Origin: Halomonas smyrnensis AAD6
GTDB taxonomy: Bacteria; Pseudomonadota; Gammaproteobacteria; Pseudomonadales; Halomonadaceae
Reading direction: 5' to 3'
Assembly (NCBI RefSeq): GCF_000265245.1
Contig: NZ_AJKS02000013.1
Coordinates: forward strand, 1 to 64,000
Length of the DNA stretch: 64,000 nt
The notes beneath the pieces were generated by a model. It was not told the DNA's origin. It ran no database searches and was given only the letters and a program-made list of their open reading frames with translations. The first letter of the stretch is position 1; the number at the start of each line of letters is the position of its first letter. This document shows, piece after piece, positions 42,452 to 51,166 of the stretch. The position numbers and the translations under genes are program-made.

Positions 42452-42640
42452 TTCTGACTCCTTCGCTGACGGCTGCTATGTTGGATACGCGATGTCGGGC
42501 ATTCGCTCCCGGCATCGCCAGATCCCGAACGAGGTGGGCGAACCCTGACGGCCGGTGCCATTGGCCAGGAACCCGGAGGGCGAAGGCGCGTCTAACACCC
42601 GTGCCTTCCGTCCATGACCGATATTGAGGAGGCTGCCGCA

Positions 42641-43192
42641 ATGCCCATGCTGAACCAACTGCGCCAGGATCATGCCAACATGGCCCGCATGTTGCACGTT
42701 CTACAGCTCAAGCAGAAGACCCTGGCCGAGGGCGAACGCCCCAATTTCCAGCTGGTGCGGGAAGTCGTGGATTATATTCTTGATTATCAGGACGGCTTCA
42801 GTCAGCCGCTGGAGAGCGTCTGCTCCGAGCGCCTGAAGGAGCTGGCCCCGCAGACCGAGGAGGTGACCGAGCGGCTGGCCCAGGACTATCGCGCCCTCAA
42901 GGCCCAGCTCAAGCGGCTCTCCGGCGACCTCGACATGATCCTCATGGATGCCGTCATGCCCATGGATCGCTTCGCCGACGACCTCAAGGCCTATCTCGAC
43001 GCGCACCGGGCCTATCTGCGCGACGAGCGCGAGCTGCTCTTCCCGCTGATCCGCGAGCACTTCGCCGAGGGCGACCTCGAACGGCTGGCCGAGGCGCTGC
43101 CCGATGGCGCCACGGCACAGCTCGAGCGCCTGCAGGAAGCCTATCCCGAGCTCTACGCCGAGCTGCGCGATGCGCCGGAGCCCGTGACCTGA
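42641..43192 (+). CDS. Hemerythrin-like domain protein with degenerate iron site
   Basis: A 183-residue four-helix protein whose overall pattern follows bacterial hemerythrin (HHE) proteins: RQDHANMARML with H11 near the start and AHRAYLRDERELLFPLI with H122 and E129 near 121-137. The second helix should carry a His-His-Pro-x-Glu motif, but here it reads FSQPLES (53-59), so two His ligands are Ser54 and Gln55, with the Glu kept. The third-helix His position is Tyr83 in QDYRAL. It may not hold a di-iron centre. The start at 42641 follows GAGGAGG; an ATG nine codons upstream has no binding site. Monocistronic. Confidence 0.75.
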   Translation: MPMLNQLRQDHANMARMLHVLQLKQKTLAEGERPNFQLVREVVDYILDYQDGFSQPLESVCSERLKELAPQTEEVTERLAQDYRALKAQLKRLSGDLDMILMDAVMPMDRFADDLKAYLDAHRAYLRDERELLFPLIREHFAEGDLERLAEALPDGATAQLERLQEAYPELYAELRDAPEPVT

Positions 43193-43280
43193 TCCTCGCC
43201 GCCGCCGCCGCCGGGCGATGGCTTCGAGTCCCGGCGCCACTGAGGTAGAATGCGCCGCATCGTCTGACGGAAGGCCTGCG

Positions 43281-43370
43281 ATGCCAATGTTCGCCTCGAT
43301 CCTCCACAGTGTCACTTCGCCCCCCGTGCCGATCCGCCCGGGGGGCGAACGCGTGGTGGCGTGCCGATGA
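43281..43370 (+). CDS. Possible 29-residue leader peptide upstream of murI
   Basis: A short frame (MPMFASILHSVTSPPVPIRP...) with GGAAGG seven bases before its ATG. Its TGA overlaps the murI ATG at 43367 (ATGA), which would couple the two. It spans the hairpin at 43316-43349. It could be a regulatory leader or merely a chance frame; no codon bias argument is possible at this length. Confidence 0.3.
   Translation: MPMFASILHSVTSPPVPIRPGGERVVACR
43316..43349 (+). promoter_or_regulatory. GC-rich hairpin just upstream of murI
   Basis: An eleven-base perfect stem TTCGCCCCCCG with its complement (43316-43326 and 43339-43349) and a twelve-base loop, ending 17 bases before the murI ATG. No T run follows. 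It could affect murI translation or attenuate transcription. Confidence 0.5.
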
Positions 43371-44143
43371 CGGGGCCGGTGCTGGTGTTCGATTCCGGCG
43401 TCGGCGGGCTCTCGGTGGTCGAGGCGCTGCACCGCCGCCTGCCGGAGGTCGCCCTGGCCTACGCCTGCGACAACGCCATGCTGCCCTACGGCGTGCGCGA
43501 GGACGACTGGCTGGTGGGGCGCATCCTCGCCGTGTGCGAGGCGGCGGTGGCCGCCAGCGGCGCCTGCGGGCTGGTGGTCGCCTGCAACACCGCCAGCACC
43601 CTGGCCCTCGACGCCCTGCGCGAGCGGCTGTCGGTGCCGGTGGTGGGCACCGTGCCGGCGATCAAGCCCGCCGCCGGGGCCAGCGAGAGCCGCCATATCG
43701 GCCTGCTCGCCACCAGCGCCACCGTGGCGCGGCCCTACACCGCGCGGCTGATAGAGGCCTTCGCCGGCGATTGCCGGGTGACGCGCCTGGCCGCCGATCC
43801 GCTGGTGGGCCAGGCCGAGCGTCTGGTGGCCGGCGAGTCGCCGGACCCCGAGGTGCTGCGCCGGGTGCTGGCGCCGCTTTCCGAGCTGCCGGATCTCGAT
43901 ACCCTGGTGCTCGGCTGCACCCACTTCCCGCTGCTGCGCGAGAGCCTCGAGGCCGCGGTGCCGCATCCGGTGCGCTGGGTCGACTCCGGCGACGCCATCG
44001 CCCGGCGCACCGGCCAGGTGATCGCCGCGCCGCAGCGCCGCCCGGCCGTCGAGCGGGGCTGGGTCACCGGCCCCGATCCGGCGCTGGCCCGCGGGCTCGC
44101 CGGCTTCGGCTTCGTCGAGACGCACCCGCTCGTGCTGCCCTGA
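43367..44143 (+). CDS. murI: Glutamate racemase
   Basis: A 258-residue racemase that supplies D-glutamate for peptidoglycan. Key residues are D9 and S10 in VFDSGVGGLSV, C73 in VVACNTAST and C184 in LGCTHFPLL, the two catalytic cysteines. It starts at ATG 43367 (or GTG 43361); neither has a strong ribosome binding site, which fits coupling to the short upstream frame. Length is normal. It is followed by trmA after 94 bases. Confidence 0.94.
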   Translation: MTGPVLVFDSGVGGLSVVEALHRRLPEVALAYACDNAMLPYGVREDDWLVGRILAVCEAAVAASGACGLVVACNTASTLALDALRERLSVPVVGTVPAIKPAAGASESRHIGLLATSATVARPYTARLIEAFAGDCRVTRLAADPLVGQAERLVAGESPDPEVLRRVLAPLSELPDLDTLVLGCTHFPLLRESLEAAVPHPVRWVDSGDAIARRTGQVIAAPQRRPAVERGWVTGPDPALARGLAGFGFVETHPLVLP

Positions 44144-44237
44144 GGCCGAGGCGAATCCCCCTCGGGGCGCCGCGCCTTCCGTCTTTTCTGCCCGTATTCG
44201 ACCCTTTCCTTCGACCGACCATCTTCCAGGAGCCGCC

Positions 44238-45344
44238 GTGGCCATTCCCGTTGTCGACCCCGACCGCTATGACGAGCAGCTCGCGGCCAAGCGCGACCGC
44301 CTGACCGCCCAGTTCGCCCGCTTCAACCCGCCGTCGCTGGAGGTGTATCCGTCGCCTTCGAGCCACTACCGCCAGCGCTGCGAATTCCGGGTCTGGCACG
44401 AGGGCGACGATCTCTACTACGCGATGTTCGAGGTCGATCCCGACGACCCCAAGCACAAGACCGTGGTGCGCCTGGACGACTACCCGGTGGCCGGCCGGCG
44501 CATCAACGAGCTGATGCCGGCGCTGCGCGAGCGGCTGCTCGACAACCCGACCCTGCGCCATCGGCTGTTCCAGGTGGAATTTCTCACCACCCTGACCGGC
44601 GAGGCGCTGGTGACGCTGATCTATCACCGCCAGCTCGACGAGGCGTGGGAGGCCGAGGCCCGCGCGCTGGAGCAGGCGCTGGGCATCATGATCATCGGCC
44701 GGGCCCGCAAGCAGCGCCTGGTGCTGACCCGCGACCACGTCTGGGAGCGGCTCGCCGTCGACGGCCGCGAGCTCGTCTACCAGCAGGTCGAGAACAGCTT
44801 CACCCAGCCCAACGCCGAGATCTGCCGCTCGATGCTGTCCTGGGCCCGGGACGTCACCGCCGGCAGCGCCGAGCGCGACCTGGTGGAGCTGTACTGCGGC
44901 AACGGCAACTTCACCATCGCCCTGGCCGAGAACTTCCGCTGCGTGCTGGCCACCGAGATCTCGCGCACCTCGGTCGCCAGCGCCCGCGAGAACCTGGCCG
45001 CCAACGGCGTCGACAACGCCGTCGTGGGTCGCATGTCCGCCGAGGAATTCTCCCAGGCGCTGCGCGGCGAGAAGGGCGGCCGTCGGGTCGCCGAGTTCGG
45101 CCTCGACGACTACGACTTCTCCACCGTGCTGGTTGACCCGCCGCGGGCCGGGCTCGACGAGGACAGCTGTCGCCAACTCAGTGACTACGAGCGTATCGTC
45201 TATATTTCTTGCAACCCGGATACGCTCGCCGACAACCTGGAGACCCTGACCCGCACCCATGAGGTGGTGCGCTTCGCGCTCTTCGACCAGTTCCCCTGGA
45301 CGCACCACTGCGAATGCGGCGTCCTGCTGGAGCGGCGCCGCTAG
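44238..45344 (+). CDS. trmA: tRNA (uracil-5-)-methyltransferase
   Basis: A 368-residue SAM-dependent enzyme that makes m5U54 in all tRNAs. The SAM motif is LVELYCGNGNFTIALA, DPPRAGLD is the catalytic-domain motif and the nucleophilic cysteine is in IVYISCNPDTLADN. No TRAM domain, which separates TrmA from RlmD. The start is GTG at 44238, with CAGGAG upstream. It is the last gene before the gap in front of gdhB. Confidence 0.95.
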   Translation: MAIPVVDPDRYDEQLAAKRDRLTAQFARFNPPSLEVYPSPSSHYRQRCEFRVWHEGDDLYYAMFEVDPDDPKHKTVVRLDDYPVAGRRINELMPALRERLLDNPTLRHRLFQVEFLTTLTGEALVTLIYHRQLDEAWEAEARALEQALGIMIIGRARKQRLVLTRDHVWERLAVDGRELVYQQVENSFTQPNAEICRSMLSWARDVTAGSAERDLVELYCGNGNFTIALAENFRCVLATEISRTSVASARENLAANGVDNAVVGRMSAEEFSQALRGEKGGRRVAEFGLDDYDFSTVLVDPPRAGLDEDSCRQLSDYERIVYISCNPDTLADNLETLTRTHEVVRFALFDQFPWTHHCECGVLLERRR

Positions 45345-45595
45345 CCCGGCCCGCCCGAAAGGGACGCCTCGCTGCCAGAAGGATTGTCAAGGGCGATGCG
45401 CAACCGACATGGACATGAGGGAACCGGCATGTGGCTGGGGTGTTTCGTGTCAGAGGCGTAAGCTGTTGGCAATGCAGGTCTTTGGCCAGGACCGTGGCGC
45501 CTCGCGAGTCGAGGCGCGTCACGGCGTGCCGGGACCCGTCGATCCGGTCCAATGATCCGGCCGCATGAGGCGGCCGCTGGCAGTCGAGGTGATGG

Positions 45596-48500
45596 ATGCT
45601 ACAAGTCGCACACGAGGAGAGCCGTCAGGATCTCCTCAAGCAGCTCGAGGAACGGCTGCAGAGCCGTCTGGAACAGGGCAAGGCCGAGGCGGTCGAGGCC
45701 TTTTCGCGGTACTTCTACGCCGCGGTGCCCCTGGAGGACCTCGCTGACCGTCGCCTCGACGATCTCTACGGCGCGACCCTCTCGGTGTGGCACTTCATCC
45801 AGCAGTTCGATCCCGGCGCGCCCAAGGTGCGGGTCTTCAACCCGGACTTCGAGGAGCACGGCTGGCAGTCCACCCACACCTTCATCGCCGTGCTGCACGA
45901 GGACATGCCGTTTCTCGTCGACTCGGTGCGCGTGGAGCTCAACCGCCGCGGCATGACCGTGCACGCCATCCACAACGCCGTGCTGGCGGTGGAGCGCGAC
46001 GCCGAGCATCGCCTGGCCCGGGTGAGCGATCCCGGCACGCCCGGCGCTCCCGCCACCCGAGAATCGCTGATCGCCATCGAGGTGGATCGCCACTCCGACC
46101 CGGCCGAGCTCGAGGAGATCGAGGCCAGCCTGCAGGAGGTGCTGGGCGACGTGCGCACCGCGGTGGCCGACTTCGACCCCATGCGCGACAAGGTGCGCGA
46201 GGCCATCACCGAGCTCGAGTCCGGCTGTCCCGAGCAGGTCGAGGTCGAGGATCACCAGGAGGCGATCGCCTTCCTCGAGTGGCTGCTGGCGGACAACTTC
46301 ACCTTCTTCGGCTACGACGAGTACGAGGTCCACGAGGACGGCAGCCGGCAGCGCCTGGACAAGGTCGAGGACAGCGAGCTCGGCGTGTTCCGCCTCGATC
46401 AGCCGCGCTATCGCGAACGCATCCGCACCGACCTGGGCGTCGAGGGCGACCGCTTCGTGCTGGTGCCCCAGCTGCTGTCGTTCGCCAAGAGCGCCCATCA
46501 CGCGCGCATCCACCGTCCGACCTACCCGGACTACATCTCCATCGATCGCTACGACGCCGAGGGCAACATCGTCGGCGAGCGGCGCTTTCTGGGGCTGTTC
46601 ACCGCCACCGTCTACAACGACTCGCCGCGCCACGTGCCGATCCTGCGCCGCAAGCTGCGCTCGGTGATGCAGATCTCCGGCTTCAATCCCAAGGCCCACA
46701 ACGGCAAGCAGCTGCTGCAGATCCTCGAGGTCTACCCCCGCGACGACCTGTTCCAGATCGACGTCGACGAGCTGGCGCAGACGGCGCTGGGCATCCTCGA
46801 CATCCGCGAGCGCCGCCGGGTGCGGCTGTTCATCCGCGAGGACCGCTTCGGCAAGTTCTTCTCCTGCCTGGTGTTCGTGCCGCGCGACGTGTTCTCCACC
46901 GAGCTGCGCCTGCGCCTGCAGGAGCTGCTGTGCGAGGAGCTCGACGCCACCTTCGGCGACTTCAACACCTATCTCTCCGAGTCGGTGCTGGCGCGCATCC
47001 AGTTCATCCTGCGCTTCAACGGCGACGGCCCGGCGGACTACGACATCAAGCGCCTCGAGGACAAGCTGGTCAAGCTGGCCCGCAACTGGCGTGACGACCT
47101 GCTCAATGCCGCCATCGAGGGCTTCGGCGAGGAGCAGGCCAACCTGATGCTGGGGCGCTTCCGCGACGCCTTCCCGGCCAGCTATCGCGACGACTTCAGC
47201 GCCCGCACCGCGGTCTACGACCTGCAGCACCTCGGCGAGCTCGACGACGGCGCGCCGCTGGCGCTGTCGCTGTACCGGCTGATCGAGGAGGAGGGCAGCG
47301 GCGTCAACCTCAAGCTGTTCCATCCCGACGCCTCGATCCCGCTGTCCGACGTGCTGCCGATGATGGAGAACCTGGGCCTGCGGGTGCTCGGCGAGCGCCC
47401 CTACGAGGTCAGCGCCACGGACCGCGACTACTGGATCCACGACTTCACTCTGGAGCACCACACCAGCGTGGAGGTGAACCTCCAGGAGATGCGCGAGCCC
47501 TTCATCGAGGCCTTCCAGCGCATCTGGACCGGCCAGGCCGACAACGATCCCTTCAACCGGCTGATCATCGGCGCCAACCTCGACTGGCGGGAAGTGGCGA
47601 TGCTGCGCGCCTACGCGCGCTACCTGAAGCAGATTCGCTTCGGCATGTCGCAGAACTACATCGCCACCACCCTGGTGAATCATCCCGAGATCACCCGCGA
47701 GCTGGTGACCCTGTTCGAGCTGCGCTTCGACCCCGCCGATCGCCCCGAGGGCGACGACATCGCCGAGTGCGAGGCGCGCATCCGCGCCATGCTCGACGAG
47801 GTGCCGAGCCTCAACGACGACCGCATGCTGCGTCGCTACATGGAGCTGATCCAGGCGACCCTGCGCACCAACTACTACCAGCGCACCGAGGATGGCGGCG
47901 TCAAGGACTACATCGCCCTGAAGCTCGAGCCGTCGAAGGTCACCGGCATGCCCAAGCCGCGTCCGGCCTTCGAGATCTTCGTCTGCTCGCCCCGGGTCGA
48001 GGGCGTGCACCTGCGCGGCGGCAAGGTGGCCCGCGGCGGGCTGCGCTGGTCCGATCGTCGCGAGGACTTCCGCACCGAGGTGTTGGGGCTGGTCAAGGCG
48101 CAGCAGGTCAAGAACGCGGTGATCGTGCCGGTCGGCGCCAAGGGCGGCTTCGTCTGCAAGCGCATGCCGGAAGGCGCGGACCGCGAGACCGTGCAGAAGG
48201 AAGGCATCGCCTGCTACCAGACCTTCATCCGGGCGCTGCTCGACGTCACCGACAACCTGGTGGGCGGCGAGGTGGTGCCGCCCGAGCGCGTGGTGCGCCA
48301 CGATGACGACGACGCCTATCTGGTGGTGGCCGCCGACAAGGGCACGGCGACCTTCTCCGACATCGCCAACGAGATCTCCGTCGAGTACGGCCACTGGCTG
48401 GGCGATGCCTTCGCCTCCGGCGGCGCCCACGGCTACGACCACAAGAAGATGGGCATCACCGCCAAGGGCGCCTGGGAGTCGGTCAAGCGCCACTTCCGTG

Positions 48501-50437
48501 GGCTGGGCATCAACACCCAGGAGGACGAGTTCAGCGTGGTCGGCGTCGGCGACATGGCCGGCGACGTGTTCGGCAACGGCATGCTGCTGTCCGACAAGAT
48601 CCAGCTCAAGGGCGCCTTCAACCACCTGCACATCTTCGTCGACCCGACCCCGGATGCCGCGGCCAGTTTCGCCGAGCGCCAGCGCCTGTTCGATCAGCCG
48701 CGCTCGAGCTGGGAGGACTACGACGCGTCGCTGATCTCCGAGGGCGGCGGCGTGTTCAAGCGCAGCGCCAAGTCGATCGCCATCACGCCGCAGATGAAAG
48801 AGGCCTTCGGCATCCGCGAGGACAAGCTGTCGCCCAACGAGCTGATCCGCGCCATGCTGGTCTCCCGGGTCGACCTGATCTGGAACGGTGGCATCGGCAC
48901 CTACGTCAAGGGCAGCGCCGAGACCCATGCCCAGGTCGGCGACAAGGCCAACGATGCCCTGCGCGTCGACGGCTGCGAGCTCAACTGCCGGGTGGTCGGC
49001 GAGGGCGGCAACCTCGGCCTCACCCAGCGTGGGCGCATGGAGGCCGCGGCCCGGGGCGTGCGGGTCTACACCGACTTCATCGACAACGCCGGCGGCGTCA
49101 ACTGCTCCGACCATGAGGTCAACATCAAGATCCTCATCGACGAGGTGGTGTCCCGCGGCGACATGACCGAGAAGCAGCGCAACCAGCTGCTCGCCGACAT
49201 GACCGACCAGGTCAGCGAACTGGTGCTGCTCGACAACTATCGCCAGACCCAGGCCCTCGACCTGGCCGAGCGACTGACCCGCGAGGGCATCGGCCCCTTC
49301 CGCCGCTTCATCAGCGAGCTGGAGGCCGCCGGCCAGATCGATCGCGAGCTGGAGTTCCTGCCCAGCGACGAGGAGCTCCAGGAGCGTGCCCAGCAGGAGC
49401 AGGGCATGACGCCGCCCGAGCTGTCGGTGCTGATCTCCTACGCCAAGAGCGTGCTCAAGGGCGACCTGATCGCCTCCGACGTGCCGGATGATCCGACCAT
49501 CATCCGCTTCGTCGAACGCGCCTTCCCGACCATGCTGGCCGAGCGCTATCGCGACGAGATGTACGATCACCGCCTGAAGCGCGAGATCGTCGCCACCCAG
49601 CTGGCCAACGACATCATCGACCACATGGGCATCGTCTTCATGCGTCGGCTGATGGACTCCACCGGTGCCGGTCGCGCCGATATCGCCCGGGCCTACGTGA
49701 TCGCCCGCGACAGCTTCCAGCTGCCCAAGCTGTGGGAGCAGGTCGAGGCGCTGGACAACAAGGTGGCCAGCGACGTCCAGTACGCGATGATGCTCGACCT
49801 GATGCGCATGCTGCGCCGTTCCACCCGCTGGTTCCTGCGCCATCGCACCAGCATGAGCACCCGCGATGCCATCGAGTACTTCGGCCCGCGCCTGGCCCAG
49901 CTGCAGGAGGGCATCGGCAAGCGCCTGCGCGGCGAGGAGAAGGCCCAGTGGGACGCGCGGCGCCAGGAGCTGGTCGAGGCCGGCGTGCCCGAGGCCCTGG
50001 CCGCCACGATGGCCGCGGCCAACAGCCTCTATGCGGCGCTGGGCATCATCCATGCCGCGCGCCAGAACGACGACAAGCCGCAGCGCGTCGCCGAGGTGTT
50101 CTACGAGGTGGGCGCCCGCCTCGAGCTGCCCTGGCTGCTGCAGCAGGTCACGCGGCTCGAGGTGCGCGACGGCTGGCAGGTGAAGGCCCGCGAGACCTTC
50201 CGCGACGACATCGAGCGTCAGCAGCTGGCGCTGACCTCGAGCGTGCTGAGCATGGAAGGGGGGCCGCGCGACAGCGCCGAGCGCGTCGAGCGCTGGCTGT
50301 CGCTCCACGAGAGCATGCACCAGCGCTGGGGACGCCTGCTCGAGGAGGTCGGCGGCGGCAGCCAGGGTGGCTTCCCGCTGTTCGCCGTGGCCGTGCGCGA
50401 GCTGGTGGACCTGGCCGAGAGCAACAGCGAGGCCTAG
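45596..50437 (+). CDS. gdhB: NAD-specific glutamate dehydrogenase, giant (GDH-180) type
   Basis: A 1613-residue enzyme that deaminates glutamate to 2-oxoglutarate with NAD+. The N-terminal half has ACT-like regulatory segments, and the catalytic part starts near residue 720; the substrate lysine region VPVGAKGGFVCKRM is near 845-860 and the NAD fold follows (FSVVGVGDMAGDVFGNG near 980-995). A long C-terminal helical tail completes the family pattern. The whole frame is intact. GAGGTG precedes the start. It is a catabolic counterpart to biosynthetic nitrogen enzymes and is followed by a terminator. Known members are allosterically controlled by amino acids and citrate. Confidence 0.96.
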   Translation: MLQVAHEESRQDLLKQLEERLQSRLEQGKAEAVEAFSRYFYAAVPLEDLADRRLDDLYGATLSVWHFIQQFDPGAPKVRVFNPDFEEHGWQSTHTFIAVLHEDMPFLVDSVRVELNRRGMTVHAIHNAVLAVERDAEHRLARVSDPGTPGAPATRESLIAIEVDRHSDPAELEEIEASLQEVLGDVRTAVADFDPMRDKVREAITELESGCPEQVEVEDHQEAIAFLEWLLADNFTFFGYDEYEVHEDGSRQRLDKVEDSELGVFRLDQPRYRERIRTDLGVEGDRFVLVPQLLSFAKSAHHARIHRPTYPDYISIDRYDAEGNIVGERRFLGLFTATVYNDSPRHVPILRRKLRSVMQISGFNPKAHNGKQLLQILEVYPRDDLFQIDVDELAQTALGILDIRERRRVRLFIREDRFGKFFSCLVFVPRDVFSTELRLRLQELLCEELDATFGDFNTYLSESVLARIQFILRFNGDGPADYDIKRLEDKLVKLARNWRDDLLNAAIEGFGEEQANLMLGRFRDAFPASYRDDFSARTAVYDLQHLGELDDGAPLALSLYRLIEEEGSGVNLKLFHPDASIPLSDVLPMMENLGLRVLGERPYEVSATDRDYWIHDFTLEHHTSVEVNLQEMREPFIEAFQRIWTGQADNDPFNRLIIGANLDWREVAMLRAYARYLKQIRFGMSQNYIATTLVNHPEITRELVTLFELRFDPADRPEGDDIAECEARIRAMLDEVPSLNDDRMLRRYMELIQATLRTNYYQRTEDGGVKDYIALKLEPSKVTGMPKPRPAFEIFVCSPRVEGVHLRGGKVARGGLRWSDRREDFRTEVLGLVKAQQVKNAVIVPVGAKGGFVCKRMPEGADRETVQKEGIACYQTFIRALLDVTDNLVGGEVVPPERVVRHDDDDAYLVVAADKGTATFSDIANEISVEYGHWLGDAFASGGAHGYDHKKMGITAKGAWESVKRHFRGLGINTQEDEFSVVGVGDMAGDVFGNGMLLSDKIQLKGAFNHLHIFVDPTPDAAASFAERQRLFDQPRSSWEDYDASLISEGGGVFKRSAKSIAITPQMKEAFGIREDKLSPNELIRAMLVSRVDLIWNGGIGTYVKGSAETHAQVGDKANDALRVDGCELNCRVVGEGGNLGLTQRGRMEAAARGVRVYTDFIDNAGGVNCSDHEVNIKILIDEVVSRGDMTEKQRNQLLADMTDQVSELVLLDNYRQTQALDLAERLTREGIGPFRRFISELEAAGQIDRELEFLPSDEELQERAQQEQGMTPPELSVLISYAKSVLKGDLIASDVPDDPTIIRFVERAFPTMLAERYRDEMYDHRLKREIVATQLANDIIDHMGIVFMRRLMDSTGAGRADIARAYVIARDSFQLPKLWEQVEALDNKVASDVQYAMMLDLMRMLRRSTRWFLRHRTSMSTRDAIEYFGPRLAQLQEGIGKRLRGEEKAQWDARRQELVEAGVPEALAATMAAANSLYAALGIIHAARQNDDKPQRVAEVFYEVGARLELPWLLQQVTRLEVRDGWQVKARETFRDDIERQQLALTSSVLSMEGGPRDSAERVERWLSLHESMHQRWGRLLEEVGGGSQGGFPLFAVAVRELVDLAESNSEA

Positions 50438-50500
50438 CCGGGCAGCGTGCCGGCCCGATGACGGGTCGGCACGCACGCCGCTGACTCGTGCCGACACGAA

Positions 50501-50526
50501 AAAGGGCGCCCCGCGGGGCGCCCTTT
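50501..50526. terminator. Bidirectional terminator after gdhB
   Basis: A perfect 26-base palindrome with AAA at one end and TTT at the other, between the convergent gdhB and a lipoprotein gene. Confidence 0.93.
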
Positions 50527-50557
50527 CTCATGCCTGACTTTTCCGGCTTGCCAGCGA

Positions 50558-50959
50558 TCAGCGGCAGCTGATGCTCCAGATGGCCTTGTAGTCCTCGCCG
50601 TCATCGTTCAGGGCCGCCAGGTTGGTGTCCTCGTTGACGGTGCCGCCTTCCACCATGGCCTCGGCCTTGTCGCGCTTCTCGTCGCTGGCGTCGGGCCCCA
50701 GCACCTGCTGGTCCTGGATGATGAACTCGTCCCGGTCGCGAGCCTCGCAGACCTCCAGGGCGCGCTCCTTGGCCTCTTCCAGGGCTTCCTGGCGATCGTC
50801 GCCGAGGCCGGTCACCACGTAGTCGGTGCTCTTCATCTCCATGGAGGCGCTGTCGCTGGCGCAGCCGGCGATGCCCATCACGGCGATGGCGCCGGCCGCG
50901 ATCATCAGGGGGCGTGTCTTGGTGAGCGCTGTCTTGGTCAACTGTGTCTTGGTCAACAT
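50558..50959 (-). CDS. Small acidic lipoprotein with N-terminal LTKT repeats
   Basis: A 133-residue predicted lipoprotein. The lipobox VMGIAGCAS places the lipidated Cys at residue 33. Before the hydrophobic stretch there are three near-identical pieces (LTKTQ, LTKTA, LTKTR), coded by a near-perfect DNA repeat, so the signal peptide has an unusually long n-region. The mature part is acidic, with two further cysteines (CEARDRDEF and the C-terminal ISCR) that could form a disulfide. AAGGAGAG precedes the start. I do not recognise the family. Convergent with gdhB. Confidence 0.7.
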   Translation of the reverse strand: MLTKTQLTKTALTKTRPLMIAAGAIAVMGIAGCASDSASMEMKSTDYVVTGLGDDRQEALEEAKERALEVCEARDRDEFIIQDQQVLGPDASDEKRDKAEAMVEGGTVNEDTNLAALNDDGEDYKAIWSISCR

Positions 50960-51166
50960 GGGTCTCTCCTTATCTCCGTCGCACCTGGGGGGGAAGCCTT
51001 TCCCCGCATCGACGATGGCCGCCTGCGGCGACCCGACCACTTTCATGCTAACGAGCTGAAGGCAGGGTGCAAGAGTGTCGTGGCGGCGACGCCAGGCGTC
51101 GCACATCGACGACGGTCTGAACGGGCGCGCCGCGGGCGAAACGCGACGCGCCTTCTCGACGAGCGG

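Noticed and set aside
43316..43349. A terminator for the gene upstream of murI
   Set aside because: It lies more than 120 bases after the hemerythrin-like gene, has no T run and is inside a short frame coupled to murI, so a leader role seemed the better reading.
45599..50497. A very long open frame antisense to gdhB (over 1600 codons)
   Set aside because: It is low in complexity, rich in Ala, Gly, His, Leu and Val and mirrors the codon bias of gdhB. Such antisense frames are expected in high-GC DNA; the plus strand encodes a complete recognised enzyme.
50441..50500. An additional regulatory hairpin directly after gdhB
   Set aside because: GTCGGCACG and CGTGCCGAC can pair, but a stronger perfect palindrome with A and T flanks follows, which is enough to explain termination.
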